Shown piece by piece: positions 1 through 11,559 of a stretch of DNA of 64,000 bases. Position 1 is the stretch's first letter. Every line of letters begins with the position of its first letter. This stretch comes from Laccaria trichodermophora (lineage: Eukaryota; Basidiomycota; Agaricomycetes; Agaricales; Hydnangiaceae): NCBI GenBank assembly GCA_018417955.1, contig JACTVC010000009.1, positions 1,240,001 through 1,304,000 of the forward strand, read 5' to 3'. The notes beneath the pieces are model-generated. The model had not been told where the DNA came from. It ran no database searches and was given only the letters and a program-made list of their open reading frames with translations. The position numbers and the translations under genes are program-made.

Positions 1-665
1 TTCCAATAGTGGAGAAGATCTCAGATGCAACCATATCTTATGAAGTTTTAAATCTACATGTTCAGAAAATGTGTAGTCACTTTTACATAGCTCAGGGCTA
101 AGTTCAAGACAGGTAGAAAAGCCACCATTTTTCAAGTTCAAAGTTTCTGACCATGAGCTTTGTGCATTCCAATATAACAAGGGTGATACCCCTGATGTAT
201 GCTTATACATCTTATCAACTCTCATATTTGAGTAAGCCACTTGGCCTGTCTCCTCAACTATAAATGGAAGGGCATCTCTGTTGTTTCTCAATTTGCCAAC
301 CATAGATGGAAGGGCATGTGTATCACATATCATCTCCTCAACCATGTTGAATGGAAGAGGATCAACCAAATGGTTGGGTGCCAACGGGCTTGGATTGATA
401 TCAATCTCTATTAACAGTGCCAACGGGCTTGGGTTGAAATCAACCTCTATCATAGAAATCCAAGGACAAGTCCTCAGATTCATACTGGGATAAAGGTAGT
501 TGGAAAAACTCCCTTGATCCCAGTCTAGAATATCTAAGAGATTACTCAGTCCTAAGTTGCATATGATCAAGCTAAGGACTTACCATAGTTTAAGGAAGAG
601 GTGGCATAAAAATCCATAGGATTTGATTGGCAGAAGGCCAATGATGTGTTTTCTGGGTTAAACAT
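1..665 (-). CDS. Partial gene with duplicated (I/V)-E-(I/V)-D-x-NPSPLA motif, runs off window
   Basis: An open frame with no stop runs from 524 to the window edge. Joining it to an upstream exon (665-584) across a 59-nt intron (donor GTAAGT at 583, acceptor CTAG at 525) gives 27 codons in phase 1, then a continuous frame of about 200 residues. Near residue 50 there are two tandem motifs, MIEVDFNPSPLA and LIEIDINPSPLA, about 15 residues apart. These match the IEIGNNPS motif of the secreted proteins at 15134-15418 and 42620-43138. After them come PLPFNMVEE and a further LPFIVEE-type repeat, then an unrecognised region rich in S, L and N. No signal peptide is visible in the part present; another exon may lie upstream, since an acceptor-like TTTTTAG stands before 690. 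Function unknown. The intron and motif repeat make a real gene likely; the 5' end is uncertain. Confidence 0.5.
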
Positions 666-1029
666 ATTAAATTTAAGAATATGTGCTAAAAAGAGCAAGT
701 TACATACCTTCTGGGCTTAGAGTGACCAGAGAACAGGTAGTTTGTTGATCTAGAATATAGAAAGATTAGCAGAGTACCTACAGAAATATAGAAATAGACA
801 CTTACATGGCCAAAAGTGACCAAGTTCAGAGCTAACACCAGTATTTCCAGATCTGAGCATGTTCCAGGTCTTGGAAGAGAACACAGAGGGCATAGAAGTG
901 TAGCAGAGAAAGGCTAGAAGCCATAGCAAAAAGAATTGTAGCAGTAGCATGAGTGGTTGAGTCACAATGAGGTGAACAAGGTGCCAGCAAAGCAAGATGA
1001 TGGTGGTTCAAGTTCAAGAGGGAAAGTTT

Positions 1030-2065
1030 ACCATTGTTTACCAGAAGCTTTGAAGTACCCAGGAAGTTTAGGGCAAGTCCACATTCCTTATTTGGGAACT
1101 TTTTCCCACAGTACATGAATTGTAGCCCCTTCTTAGACATTTCTAAATATACTTAAATCATGTGACCAGCTGTATTGCTTATTGGGAAAAACACAAAAAA
1201 TAGCTGTTTTTGCATATATCTCAGAAACAAAGACAGCTAGTCACATTTTGTGACCACATTAAGAAACATAACAGCATGCTCTATACAATTGCTGCCAATT
1301 TCCTTTTTGGGCTAATTTTCCCACAGTCACAGAAACACAGCTACTCCCTTAGCTCTGTTAACAAAAGATGTAGCCCCTTTGCTTAGCTTTACAAATATAT
1401 ATAAATAATGTCACACAGATATTTCCTCATTGAGAAAAACACAAAATACTGAAAAAATTGGACACTTTTTGGAAATTGTTATGCATTTTTGACCAATATC
1501 TGAAAGAGCAAGAAGGCTGGTCTGATGATATATATAGTCACATTGCATAATATGATAATATTTTTACATAGTTGTCTTAATTTTCTATATTTGGATATGG
1601 ACCCTGAACACTGGACACAGTCCCTCATACATCATGGCAACAAAAAAGTATCATTTTGATTTTTTCTGATTTGCTAGCCATTTTTCTTCCTTTGTTCTAT
1701 ATTTAGATATGGACCCTGAACCCTGAACACAGCCCCTTCAACACCATGGTGACAGAGAAGATGCCTCTTAATTTTTGGGTATTTTTTTCTGATTTTCTGG
1801 CAACTTTTAGGTGGTTTCTATATTTAGATATGGACCCTGAACCCTGAACACAGCCTCCCCACCTTACTAAGCAATATTCTGATTTTTTACTTTTTTTTTG
1901 CTAATTTTCTAGCTATTTTCCCTGATTTTATGGCTGCTTTTCTGTTTAAGAGAAAAAGTTCCTGTGGTGATGAAAGGTGAATCAATGAATGAATGAATGA
2001 AAAATTTGCCTAAGTCCTCAGTTGATAAAGAATGAGTCTTACTCGTAAACTCGTAAGGACTCATA
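1030..2065 (-). mobile_element. Diverged family-1 Helentron-like element (copy D), 5' end at 2065
   Basis: Read on the minus strand, the 5' end (TATGAGTCCTTACGAGTTTA) and an (ATTC)n-type microsatellite at 1983-2005 are the same as in the near-identical copies at 29749, 32521 and 39835. The next 800 bp, with their roughly 115-bp repeats of an ACCCTGAACACAGCC block, are clearly related but diverged. From about 1190 to 1030 a second, degenerate copy of the CCCACAG...TGTAGCCCC block follows. No 3' hairpin end is present before the window edge, so the element is either longer (and would contain the gene at 1-665) or truncated. It interrupts the Helentron gene to its right. The 665-1030 stretch between it and the first gene shows nothing I can name. 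Confidence 0.7.
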
Positions 2066-5000
2066 ACTTCTTCGGGAATCACTTTTTACACCTAAAGCTG
2101 AATGATATGTTGAGCCATTCAATAGAGCAGCAGCAGATCCAGTCGGTGCCAATATCATAATTCTATGTGCCTCATTACGCTTATCAAAGAGGGCTATTAA
2201 TGCCTTTATAACCTGAGATTTTCCTGTTCCACCCATACCTCCCAGATACATTTTAAGTTGCTCACTTTCTTTCATAGTTGCATGGTTGGCCACAATTCGG
2301 AATGCTCTTTCCTGCTCTTCATTCAAACTGAATGTTTGGGCAATGTCATCTATCATTTTCTGTTCTTCTTCTTTCTGTGCTTTGAATTTTTTGTCCAAGT
2401 AGCTGATATCATCTACAACCACTTCATTTTGTGATGTCCCATTTCTTTCTTTATCTGCTTTAGCTGCTGGAAGGTTCTTTGAATGAGTTTCAAGAAAGAG
2501 TTTCTTTAGTGACTGTACAAGAACATTCCACTGAGATCCAGTTCGTTCTTCTTCTGGCTTGAAGTTTACATCCACTGGATCAATATTGCCAATGCATGGA
2601 TCAAGCCATCCTGCATTTTGAACTACATTCTCAATTCTGTTCATTTCATGAAGCTTCTGATTATTGATACTATTGGGGTCTCCCAACATATACAGTGATT
2701 CATCAATATCCAATAGACCATCTTCACCAAAGTCAGGAAAGTTAGTATCAAGTTCACCACCACTGTCATCCCATGAGCCTAATATTCCTTCTCTTTCACC
2801 TTTCTTTTTCATTTGTGCAGAGTAGTCATCTCTGGCATCATTACATTCATACTTGATATTGAAATTATTCATAAGCTCAAGTTGTCTTGCTGAAAATGCA
2901 TAGCCACAAAAAGCTTCATCCCAAGACTCATCTTCTAGTTTCAAATCTTTGCCATTTCGCCAAGGTTTGAACAAAGAAAGCATAGTAGAACAGTAATATT
3001 CTCTGTCACCTTGATCACGGCGAGGTAAGCCTCCACCAACAAAATTTGGTATAAGAGCATTCTCCTCATCAACAACAACTACCTTGTGTGTACAATGTTG
3101 AGGGTGATCAGGTAGAAACTCTTGACTATCAGGTTCATCATCATAAAAATTTTCATAGTTGTTGAGTTCATCATCAGAATCCAATTCACCAAGCATTTCA
3201 TCTGTTGATTCATCTTCTATATCACATGTAGTTGCTCCACCACCCAGAAAATTGAGTTCATCTTCTCCTTTGGTAACTGATTCATCATCAGATTCCACTT
3301 CATTTTCATTTTTGTCATAGTGAGCATCAAATTCCTGCTGCTCCTCTTTCGAGCGTTTCTCTTTTTTTGCTTTTCTTATCCAGTCATATAAAGACATCTT
3401 CTCATAAACAATAGGATGGTAAATATAATCATAAACATTTGACAATCCAATGTACATTCCCTCATATTTTTGCAGTACTACCTTCTCTGGCATTTCTTTC
3501 TCCTCAGAAACAGCTGAATTTGATGTGTCATTTTCTGTCGTAATCATCCAGGGATTTCTAGCCTCTCTTACAAAATTTTTCCAATAGAAAAGAGTGAACT
3601 TGTGACTTGTATAATGGTCAGGGTTTCCAAGCAGATAGAGAGAAGCCATGGGACTTCCTATTTCCATCCTAGCAGTTAATGCATTCACCATTTTTGTCAT
3701 CAATTGACGAGCAGTATTTTGCCTGTCATCATTACCTCCAATCATTTCAGAGTTTCTGTTAAACACCTGACGAACGGCATCAAAAGCTGTATATGAATTT
3801 AAGCCAGTCTTTGTTACATATTCAGTAATATATCCAACAACTGCATTTATTGCTGTACCTGACATCAAGCTAGTAGTATCTGTGTTGCAGCGAAGAAGAT
3901 ATGTTAGCTCAGGTGTGAATGTATTGAGCCACATTTCACCCTTCTTTATTTTCAATGCACCGCTCAGTGGATCAACCATTGTCTCCTCTACAATCTCACA
4001 TGGAAAGCATGCCTTACATTGGCCTTGTGCATTTAGACAACCTTTCCGCTTCACTTTTGTAGGGTCTTCCCCATCTATTTCAGGTCTGCGGCACCCATGA
4101 TGATTTGATCTAGACAAAAGATCATCTGTTGTTGCATGAAATTTACCCCACCATACTTTAAGATTAGTGCATCTTAAACATTTGTTGCACCCTCTATTCT
4201 TACAGAGAGGAGGTGGAGGTATAGGCATAGTATGGGTTGGATTTTTGTATTCTGGGTTGTTTTTCTGAGCATCTTGACATTGAGCTCGAATATCTTCAAA
4301 GGATCCTCCATGAAGTTCTCCTTTATGTACTGATTCAAGATATTCAACAATACATTTTTGAAAGTCAGATGAAGGATCCATAATTCGATCTCGTATGTCT
4401 TGAGGAGATAAGGCACCTTTTATCCACAAAAGCAGGTGAAGGTGCAGTGTTAACCTCCCTTGTTGTTCAACTGTTCCATAGTATGCATCTGTTTCACCAT
4501 ATAACCCAGGATGATTACTTCCAACACCTAGTACATGTTTAATAAAGTTTTCACAGATAAAATGAAAAAAGCGTGCTGCAGCTACAGGATTCTTTGCAAT
4601 TAATGTAGAGCATTCTGGTGAAAAGGTTAATTCAGGTCTGAATTCTGTGTTAGTATCAGCAAAATAAAGACAAATAGGATGCTTGCCATCTGCTGGAGAA
4701 AGTGTAATAAACCAGGAGGGAGCACCAATATAAGATATAAGTGACCAAACTTCATTTCGCATGTATTTTTTAGATGTTGTTGAACCTTGCACGTGACCTC
4801 CAACAGAATCCAGATCCTTCAACAATTGAAAGCATTCTTTTTCTTGCTCAGTTTCTGGTTTTACTCGTTCACCTGAAGCAAGTCTTTTATTTATGCTAGA
4901 TATCACTTGCATGTCAAGGTTAAGCAAGCGTTCAGTTACTGAATTAAATGAGGATTTTTTGGTTGTAAGATAACCTCTCGTTGTACTTTGTTGTATTTGT

Positions 5001-6726
5001 TCATGATTGAATGCAATAAGCGGAAAATGTGGATCCATTTGGAATCGCTTATCATGATACATTAACAGTAAACGCTTGTGGGCCATTGTAGATATGTTAT
5101 GGGGTATCATATCATTTCCGATACCTCCAAGGCCATAAGGAAATAGCCATGGTAGCATAGCAGGAAATAGTTGAGGGTTGTTATAAATGGAGTTGGGTTG
5201 TTGAGAATGGCCTGCAAACATGATTTTTCTGTTGAATGTCAAATGCTTCAGTGCTCGAGCCTTTATTGCCTCCAAAGACATGGTAGAATACTCTTCTCCA
5301 GTCAGCCCTTGCACTACAAAAGTACAAGGACCCTCTTCAGTACCTATCTCTTCTTCATTATCATGAACACTTGTAGCCTCTCGCTCCCTATTTATTATTG
5401 ATTGACAATAGTCAATTACAACTGGTGCATCACTCAAAGGGTACTGGCTCAAATTCTCCTGTGATATTCTGATGTCAAAGTAGTCAGAATGGTTCAATTT
5501 TAACCACTCAAGTGCTTTTGAAATCTGCTTTCGACGGACCAGCAATGGTGTACGTTGAAGGTCTTTTTTTGTAGGTTGACAAGGTCCCGTAAACATAACA
5601 GCCAAGACTTCATCAAGTTCCTCAAGAGGAGGAGGAAGAGTGTCATAAATCTTTGCAACAGGATTTTGGAAAGTTATTGCATTTGCATGCATCTTGTACT
5701 GTCCAGAGGCTACTTTGATTATACAGCGATTGTGGCGAACACGTGATATGAGAAGCTGTTCAACATAAGTTAAGCAGGCAAGCTCATCAGGAATTTTACC
5801 AAGCCAAAAACCATTACAAAGTGCATTAGCGGGTATTTTTCCTTTGTCTAGACTTTTATTGCAAGTATTGCATATATATTTACAGTCATCATCGATCACA
5901 GGCCCTGTGATTTCATGAATTTCATTTTGTTCAGATTTTCTTTCTATTCAGGAAACCCCTTCTTGAATCAATGGCTCCAAGTTACTTGAGGTATCAGATC
6001 GTTTTAACATGTCCGATAATCTCGTTAGCTGACCACAAACTGCACATCCAGATTCAAGAAGTTTGGAAGGGTGTGTGTCTTCACAGAATCCACTAATTAT
6101 TCTATGAATTAATTTCTTAGAGGGTGGTTTAGGTGGGAATTTAGTGATTTTTGATGTCTGATAAGTAGACTTATTCTCTTTACTTCTCTTAATTTTGTAT
6201 GTTGGACCTTTTAAAAATTTAATGTACTTTTTTTTAATGATTTTTTTCTTGTCTGCTTTACTTAGACCCTTGTACCATTTAGCTTGACGTTCAGAAGATG
6301 TCAAAGCTGGCTTCACTGGAGCAAACAATGTATAAAATTGAGAACATCTTGATGAACACATGTGTGGATAAAACCTCCCGGACGTCTGCAACCAGAGATT
6401 TGCTTGATATTGTAACATTGTGCATCTTTGCAATAGATTTTGCTTGAATTAATGATAATTTCCCCTTTAATAATTCCAATGGCATATAACATATAAGAAG
6501 TTCAGGGTTTTTATGTAACTCAGCCTGAGCTGCTTGAAGCACAAACTGGCCAACATATTTATAATTGATGGAGGTTGCATTCTGTGGTTCTAGACTGTAT
6601 GGAGTTATATAGCTTTTGATCTCGCTTATGTTTGCATTAAATTTTCCACCACCATATTGAATGGAAGGCACAACCGTTGGCATTGCTCGACAAGTGCATC
6701 CATACCCATACCAATGTCTAATAGAA
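2066..6726 (-). pseudogene. Helentron-type Rep/helicase gene, broken and 3'-truncated
   Basis: On the minus strand this reads: an N-terminal part starting around SSIRHWYGYGC; a DUF6570-like block (LCNGFWLGKIPDELA, TYVEQLLISRVRHNR); a Helitron_like_N/Rep region (FITLSPAD, the HLHLLLWIKG rolling-circle-type His motif, cysteine pairs); an acidic linker; and the start of a PIF1-like helicase with Walker A GGMGGTGKSQ. Helitron Rep/Hel proteins replicate by rolling circle. Damage: a frame change near 6300-6430; an in-frame TGA at 5948 where the paralogue at 40951-43192 has CGA; and loss of the helicase after LGVKSDSRR, where element D is inserted at 2065. The 5' side ends at 6726 against the 3' terminus of a family-2 element. 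Not functional as it stands; identity is secure. Confidence 0.9.
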
Positions 6727-7079
6727 CTTGTGTTAGAGGCCATTGCAAGCATGGCAGAAACAAGTCCTCCTTTTTTTGCAAAGGCAATAGAAACCAATTT
6801 CTACTTTTTCTCCTTTTTTCTGTCTTTCTGGGTACATTTTTATCACAAACCAGTAAATCTTCCTATATAAGTCTTCTTCTGGATTCTAAACAAATTACCC
6901 CAGCATCATCACCATCAACAAAAAACATTTCTATGTTTTTCTTATTTTTTTCTTATTTTCTCATTATATGCAGGTAGATTACCATATTTGGAAATCTACC
7001 CTAGAGCCTGAAACTGTTACCCAACATCATTACTAACAATAAGCACCATCCTTCAATTTTCACAGATTTTATGACTATT

Positions 7080-8560
7080 TTTAATGGATTACCATATTTG
7101 GATGTCTGCTCTATACCCTGAACACTTTAGCAAACTTATACTACAAAGTTTACTAATATACAATAAAAGACTGCAGATGTCAGACATAGACTACAAAGTT
7201 ACATTATCTCTATAACAGGAGCACTTTCAGTGTAGGGCTACAACTTCCATTTGTTGACTATTTTTGGTAACTGATCATGTGACAATCATCCCATCATCCC
7301 ATTACCAATAGGCTGTAATAGACAAAGTTATTATTTGCTTGGTTTTCTCCAGTTTTTGGTCAAAGTAGATGATATTTTCTTTTTTGGTATGGACTCTGAA
7401 GGTAGTGCCTGACATTCTACATACCATTCAAACTTTCTTTTTTTTTTTTCAATTTTTCCACTATATTCCAGCAATTTTTGGATCTATTACCATATTTGGA
7501 GCTGGACCCTTGACCCTGACAACATTACCAAACATTATCGCAGCAATGAGCACCATCCACCATTTTTTTCTGATTTTTTGCCCATTTTCTGGCTATTCTT
7601 TGTTATATTACCATATTTGGAACTAGACTCTGGACCCTGACAATGTTACCCAATGATATCTAAGCACCATCCTCCATTTCTTTCTGATTTTATAACAGTT
7701 TTCTGGCTTTTTTTGGATATATTACCATATATAGAACTAGACCCTGACAAGATTACCCAATGTTATCACTGCAGTGGGCACCATCCCCCATTTTTTTCTG
7801 ATTTTCTAGCTATTTTCTGGCTATTTTTGAGTCTATATTACTCTATTTGGAACTAGACTCTGGACTCTGACAATGTTACCCAAGGTTATCACTGGCAATA
7901 AGCACCATCCCTCATTTCTTTCTGATTTTCTGGCTATTTTCTAGCTATCTCTGGTTATATTACCATGATGAGAATAGCCTCTGAACCTTGACAACATTAC
8001 CCAAGGTTATCACCACTATCCTCCATTTTTTTTTCTGATTTTCTGGCTATTGTTGGCTATATTACCATATTTGGAAATATACCCTGGACCCTGAAAACAA
8101 CCTCCAACATCATTACCAGCAGTAAGCAGCACCCTCAATTTTTTTCTGATTTTTCTGCTATTTTATTGCTATTTTACATCTGAAAATGCACACATTTCCT
8201 TATTTAGAAATGTGCCCTGAACCCTGAAAACAAACTCCAACATCATTACCAGACTACCCTCAATTTTTTGTGATTTTTGTGATTTTTCTGCTATTTTATT
8301 GCTGTTTTACATCTGGAAATGCGCACATTTCCTTATTTAGAAATGTGCCCTGAACCCTGAAAACAAACTCCAACATCATTACCAGACTACCCTCAATTTT
8401 TTGTGATTTTTGTGATTTTTCTGCTATTTTATTGCTATTTTACATCTGAAAATGCGCACATTTCCTTATTTAGAAATGCGCCCTGGACCCTGAAAACAAC
8501 CCCCGACGTCGCCACCAACAGTGAGCAACACCCTAAGCTCATTGTCGCAAGCAGCAAGCC
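7080..8560. repeat. ~115-bp minisatellite core of family-2 element
   Basis: About ten degenerate units in a row, each with the blocks TTACCATATTTGGAA, a GACCCTGACAATGTTACC-like block, AGCACCATCC and TTTTTCTGATTTTCTGGC. The same blocks in the same order occur at 15890-17040 and, more diverged (ACCCTGAACACAGCC), inside the family-1 elements. Short reading frames here are repeat translations, not genes. Confidence 0.85.
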
Positions 8561-8597
8561 CTTTACAGCTAATATAATGTGTATAGGCTGGATTTGT

Positions 8598-10190
8598 AAG
8601 CATCGGAAATCTCCGAAAATGACGTACTTCCCTTGCGGGCTACCTTCAAAATCGAGGACATTCCGTATTTCGAGAGTCCGAACTGCCGCCGATCCGCCTG
8701 TCTGCCTAAGGCAGCATCATCACGTGCAGATCTTTAATTCGACTTCATGCCAGAATAAAATCTACTTGCCAACTATTGGCGTTGACCAGGTCCCCCCAAG
8801 GTAGGTGCCAGGATCTCACAAAACCTTGACAAAACCTGAATCAGTAAACGATGCTTCCATTGACCCTCAGTAACCGTGCTTAAAGAGTGAATTTTGCGTC
8901 CATGCCAACATCAACGAATGTTTATTGCAATGTACTATACATCCTATAATATGAATGACTGGGTATGAATACAACAAGGCGGGATCTAAACAGCAGTTAT
9001 AATTGCGAGCGTGCATGTCGTGGGGTGTCGTGGTCAGAGGCGTTTTAGATACTGCAGCCGAGCGCAAGTCGCGCATGGCCCTGCTGAAGTGTCGGGGGTA
9101 CATATTGGTGGTGGTGAGACTGGCTGCCGCCGCGGAGGCCAATGGAACGAACGACGAAGAGGCAGACTTGCCCTTCTTGAACTTGCACAGCTTCCCCTTG
9201 GACGTTGTTGATGTCCCAGTGGCACCACCAGTCTGGGTTGCCGTTGCCTTTAAAAATGCGGTCATGGTTGCGTTTCCAGGAGTGGAAGTGCCACCGTTCA
9301 CAAATGCAGCGACAGGAGCAACAGGAGGTCCGGGGAAGGTGTATGTATGGTGCACAGGCATCGAATACCTGGGAATCAAAGATGCCAGGGTCGTTGTCGC
9401 TGCACGCGCCTGGCAAGTGACCCAAAGGGTCAGGGACTCCAGTGCCCGATGCACCAACCGTGAGCTGCGAACAGGCGGGGTAAAACTCTGCACCGCCGAG
9501 TGATTTGGCGAGATGAAGAGCAATGATTTCGTGGCGGATGAGGTCGTTTCCTAGCGCGAGGTTGGATTTGTGTGCTTGCGAGGGAGCCGGACACTGTTGT
9601 ACATAAGGGGGATCATTAGCGCAATTCGGGAGAAACTTAGAGCCAGGAGCACGACGTACATGGTACATCGATCTTAAACTTTGGCGGGTTATGCGTCAAA
9701 CCTGTCACAGGTCGTTGACTATCAAGATGCCAGATATGTGAGCATTAGGCCAGTATGGTGAGGCCACTAAAAGATGGTCAGCGATTTTGATTGGACAAAA
9801 GCAAAGGAGCGTATGCCGCTGCCATCAGCACCTTTCTAATTGAAGCCAGGCTGGTCACCGGGGTTCGCGTTGACGATGAGGGTCGTGAGTTGAGCATCAG
9901 GCCCACAGTTGAGCGCTGGATTGCTGGCACCCATGTTAGGCTTTGGAGTGGAAACTTGGCAGATAAGTACCACTAAAAGGTTTACAGTGACTGTCGAGCC
10001 TCAATGCACGAACGGCGCAAGGGTGAAAACGCTCGTGACCTTGTTTGGTGGTGGCAGGTGCCGTGCGAACCAGACAGGCGGACAGGCGGATAGGCGGCGG
10101 TTCGGACTCTCGAAATTCGGAACTTTCTGTCAAAATCAAAGGTAGCCCGCAAGGGAAGTATGTCATTTTCAGCTATTTCCAACACTTAGG
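8598..10190. mobile_element. TIR transposon (~1.6 kb) with ~95-bp inverted repeats, carrying an AA9 gene fragment
   Basis: Left end 8598-8700 and right end 10075-10190 are inverted copies: both contain GAAAATGAC(G/A)TACTTCCC, TTGCGGGCTACC, TTTCGAGAGTCCGAAC and GATCCGCCTGTC-like blocks with small indels. No transposase frame is present. The interior holds the 3' half of an AA9 gene on the minus strand and unrelated sequence. I could not define a clean target duplication. The same terminal sequence forms the 92-bp hairpin at 10930-11021, so the family has at least two forms here. Superfamily unassigned. Confidence 0.75.
9040..9640 (-). pseudogene. AA9 lytic polysaccharide monooxygenase fragment (C-terminal half)
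   Basis: AA9 enzymes are secreted copper enzymes that oxidatively cleave cellulose. Two overlapping minus frames together give the characteristic second half: NLALGNDLIRHEIIALHLA, then GGAEFYPACSQL with the axial tyrosine, then GACSDNDPGIFD, and after a frame change near 9345-9360 HTYTFPGPPVAP, followed by a Ser/Thr/Gly-rich tail ending in YPRHFSRAMRDL, a C-terminal signature of many basidiomycete AA9 proteins without CBM1. The N-terminal half, with the signal peptide and the His-1 copper ligand, is absent. Missing N-terminus plus frameshift make it a non-functional fragment. It lies wholly between the inverted repeats of the 8598-10190 element, so it was probably captured by it. Confidence 0.8.
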
Positions 10191-10194
10191 AAAG

Positions 10195-10560
10195 TCACTC
10201 GATTAGTCATCATTTTTGCGAAAATAAAGATTTCTATGTAGCTCTGCCAATTCTGGTCCAAATGACACGGTTTTTTTTGCAGTATGCACTCCTTATTTGT
10301 AGGATTATTGTTCATTGAGAATAGTTGAAGGTAAATATAAATAAATAGTCCGAAATTAAATTTTATACTCTACAGCAGACTTTGGTTTCTGTATGCTGAA
10401 GTTGAACCCACGTGATATCACATGGTTTGAAACAAATACAAACAGTTTCATATACAACATGCATATGTACTTTCACATTCACAACATGTATCCTCACCAT
10501 ACAACCTTATCCAATCCACTGCAAATAGTGTTCGGCAAGTTGCACCTGTATATGTGTCCT
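10195..10560. repeat. Dispersed repeat, inverted copy at 18885-19215
   Basis: The stretch with GATTTCTATGTAGCTCTGCC, CCAAATGACA(C)GG, TTTTTTTTGCAGTATG and ACGTGATATCACATGG recurs in reverse orientation at 18885-19215. It has no coding content. In both places it lies inside or beside a family-2 element, so it is probably part of that element's internal sequence or an old insertion shared by the copies. Confidence 0.6.
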
Positions 10561-10579
10561 GTTAACTGTTGCCTTCATT

Positions 10580-11530
10580 GTGGTCTTGGCCAGTCCAAAC
10601 CCAATGAACTAAAATGTGTGTTCTGTAGAGGCTATGTCAGTGTGGTCTTGGCTAGTCCAAACCCAATAATGACATTTGCAGATAACATTGTCACTTGCAT
10701 TTTGCACATGCATCACCCTTGTTCTGACTCTCTAGCTAGCTACCATCATCTTGGCCAGTCCAAATGTGGTTGCAAGTTACCAGATAATAATAAACAAGTC
10801 TCTTTCTAAACTCAGAGGACTCATAACAACACACTCAAAGTGTTTGAACTGGCCAAGATGACAATGAGTGGATGGCAAAAATAGACGGGAGAGTCTTTGC
10901 AGAAGAGGACACATGAAACGTGACAATTTGGAAGTATCCGAAAATGACGTACTTCCCTTGCAGGCTATGGTTGATTTTGAGGGTAGCCTGCAAGGGAAGT
11001 ACGTCATTTTCGGATACTTCCGAAGACTCAATGTCAACTTCTGCTTGCTAAGTACAAACCCTGTTGTCATCGTCTTGGTCAATCCAAACATGACACAGAG
11101 CATTCTGTGATGCCACATCCATTGTGTTGTTGTCGTCTTGGTTAATCCAAACACAACACAGAGTATTCTGTGATGCCACATTAGCATGGTCATCGTCTTG
11201 AACAATCCAAACGCGACACACATAATGCCACATCCAAAGCAGGTGGTGTGCTGTTTGCTTTGCTGTCTTGCACTCTTTGTTGTCTTGGCCAGTCCAAACG
11301 ATTTGTGCAATGTATCTATCTACCACATCTTGTCTGTTTCCTTTGCATGCTTGTCATTGTCTTGGCCAGTCCAAACAATTCGAGTGCCACATGTCTACCA
11401 TATTCATCTCACAGCAATATTTCATTTGGGTGGGGATCTGGTCAACTTGTAATGCGTGTCTTGACTCTTGCTCATGTGGCTGTGTGTAGTTTGTTGGTGG
11501 AATGGTACATTGCCGTCTTGGCTAGTCCAA
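10580..11530. repeat. Cluster of TCTTGGCCAGTCCAAAC motifs
   Basis: About ten copies of this 17-mer or one- to three-base variants (e.g. at 10583, 10651, 10749, 11075, 11137, 11195, 11281, 11355, 11515), one of them inverted near 10845, at spacings of 60-160 bp with unrelated sequence between. The same motif clusters at 18573-18660, 46690-46880 and 48530-49140. It spans the 5' end of element E (10825), so it is not confined to that element. Confidence 0.75.
10930..11021. mobile_element. 92-bp perfect foldback built from the TIR of the AA9-carrying element
   Basis: Two 38-bp arms (10930-10967 and 10984-11021) are exact reverse complements around a 16-bp centre. The arm contains GAAAATGACGTACTTCCC and TTGCAGGCTA, the same sequence as the inverted repeats at 8612 and 10165. 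It therefore looks like a minimal MITE of the same family, or two termini fused head to head. Confidence 0.85.
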
Positions 11531-11559
11531 ACACAATGAAAGTTCTCTGTCAACGCGGC

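Larger units (their letters stand above)
6727..10825 (-). mobile_element. Family-2 Helentron-like non-autonomous element (copy E), composite
   Basis: The 3' end (minus strand) carries an inverted copy of the 5' end sequence (GGACTTGT), a hairpin GCCA(T)TGC-AA-GCATGGC with one bulged base, and the terminus ...AACACAAG followed by T. The 5' end at 10825 is TATGAGTCCTCTGAGTTTA. This layout (asymmetric terminal inverted repeats, subterminal hairpin, T on each side, no target duplication) is that described for Helitron2/Helentron elements. Inside are a minisatellite of about 115 bp, an inserted TIR element with an AA9 fragment (8598-10190) and another dispersed repeat. Pairing of these two ends is inferred from orientation and may join two separate insertions. 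Confidence 0.65.

Noticed and set aside
281..493. 70-codon plus frame MFLNLPTIDG
   Set aside because: The opposite strand carries a longer open, spliced frame with the NPSPLA motif shared with two other loci.
9003..9503. 166-codon plus-strand frame as a gene
   Set aside because: It is the complement of the AA9 fragment, whose motifs on the minus strand explain the region.
8598..10190. A target duplication flanking the AA9-carrying element
   Set aside because: Flanks (GGATTTG / GAAAGTC) do not match convincingly, so none is claimed.
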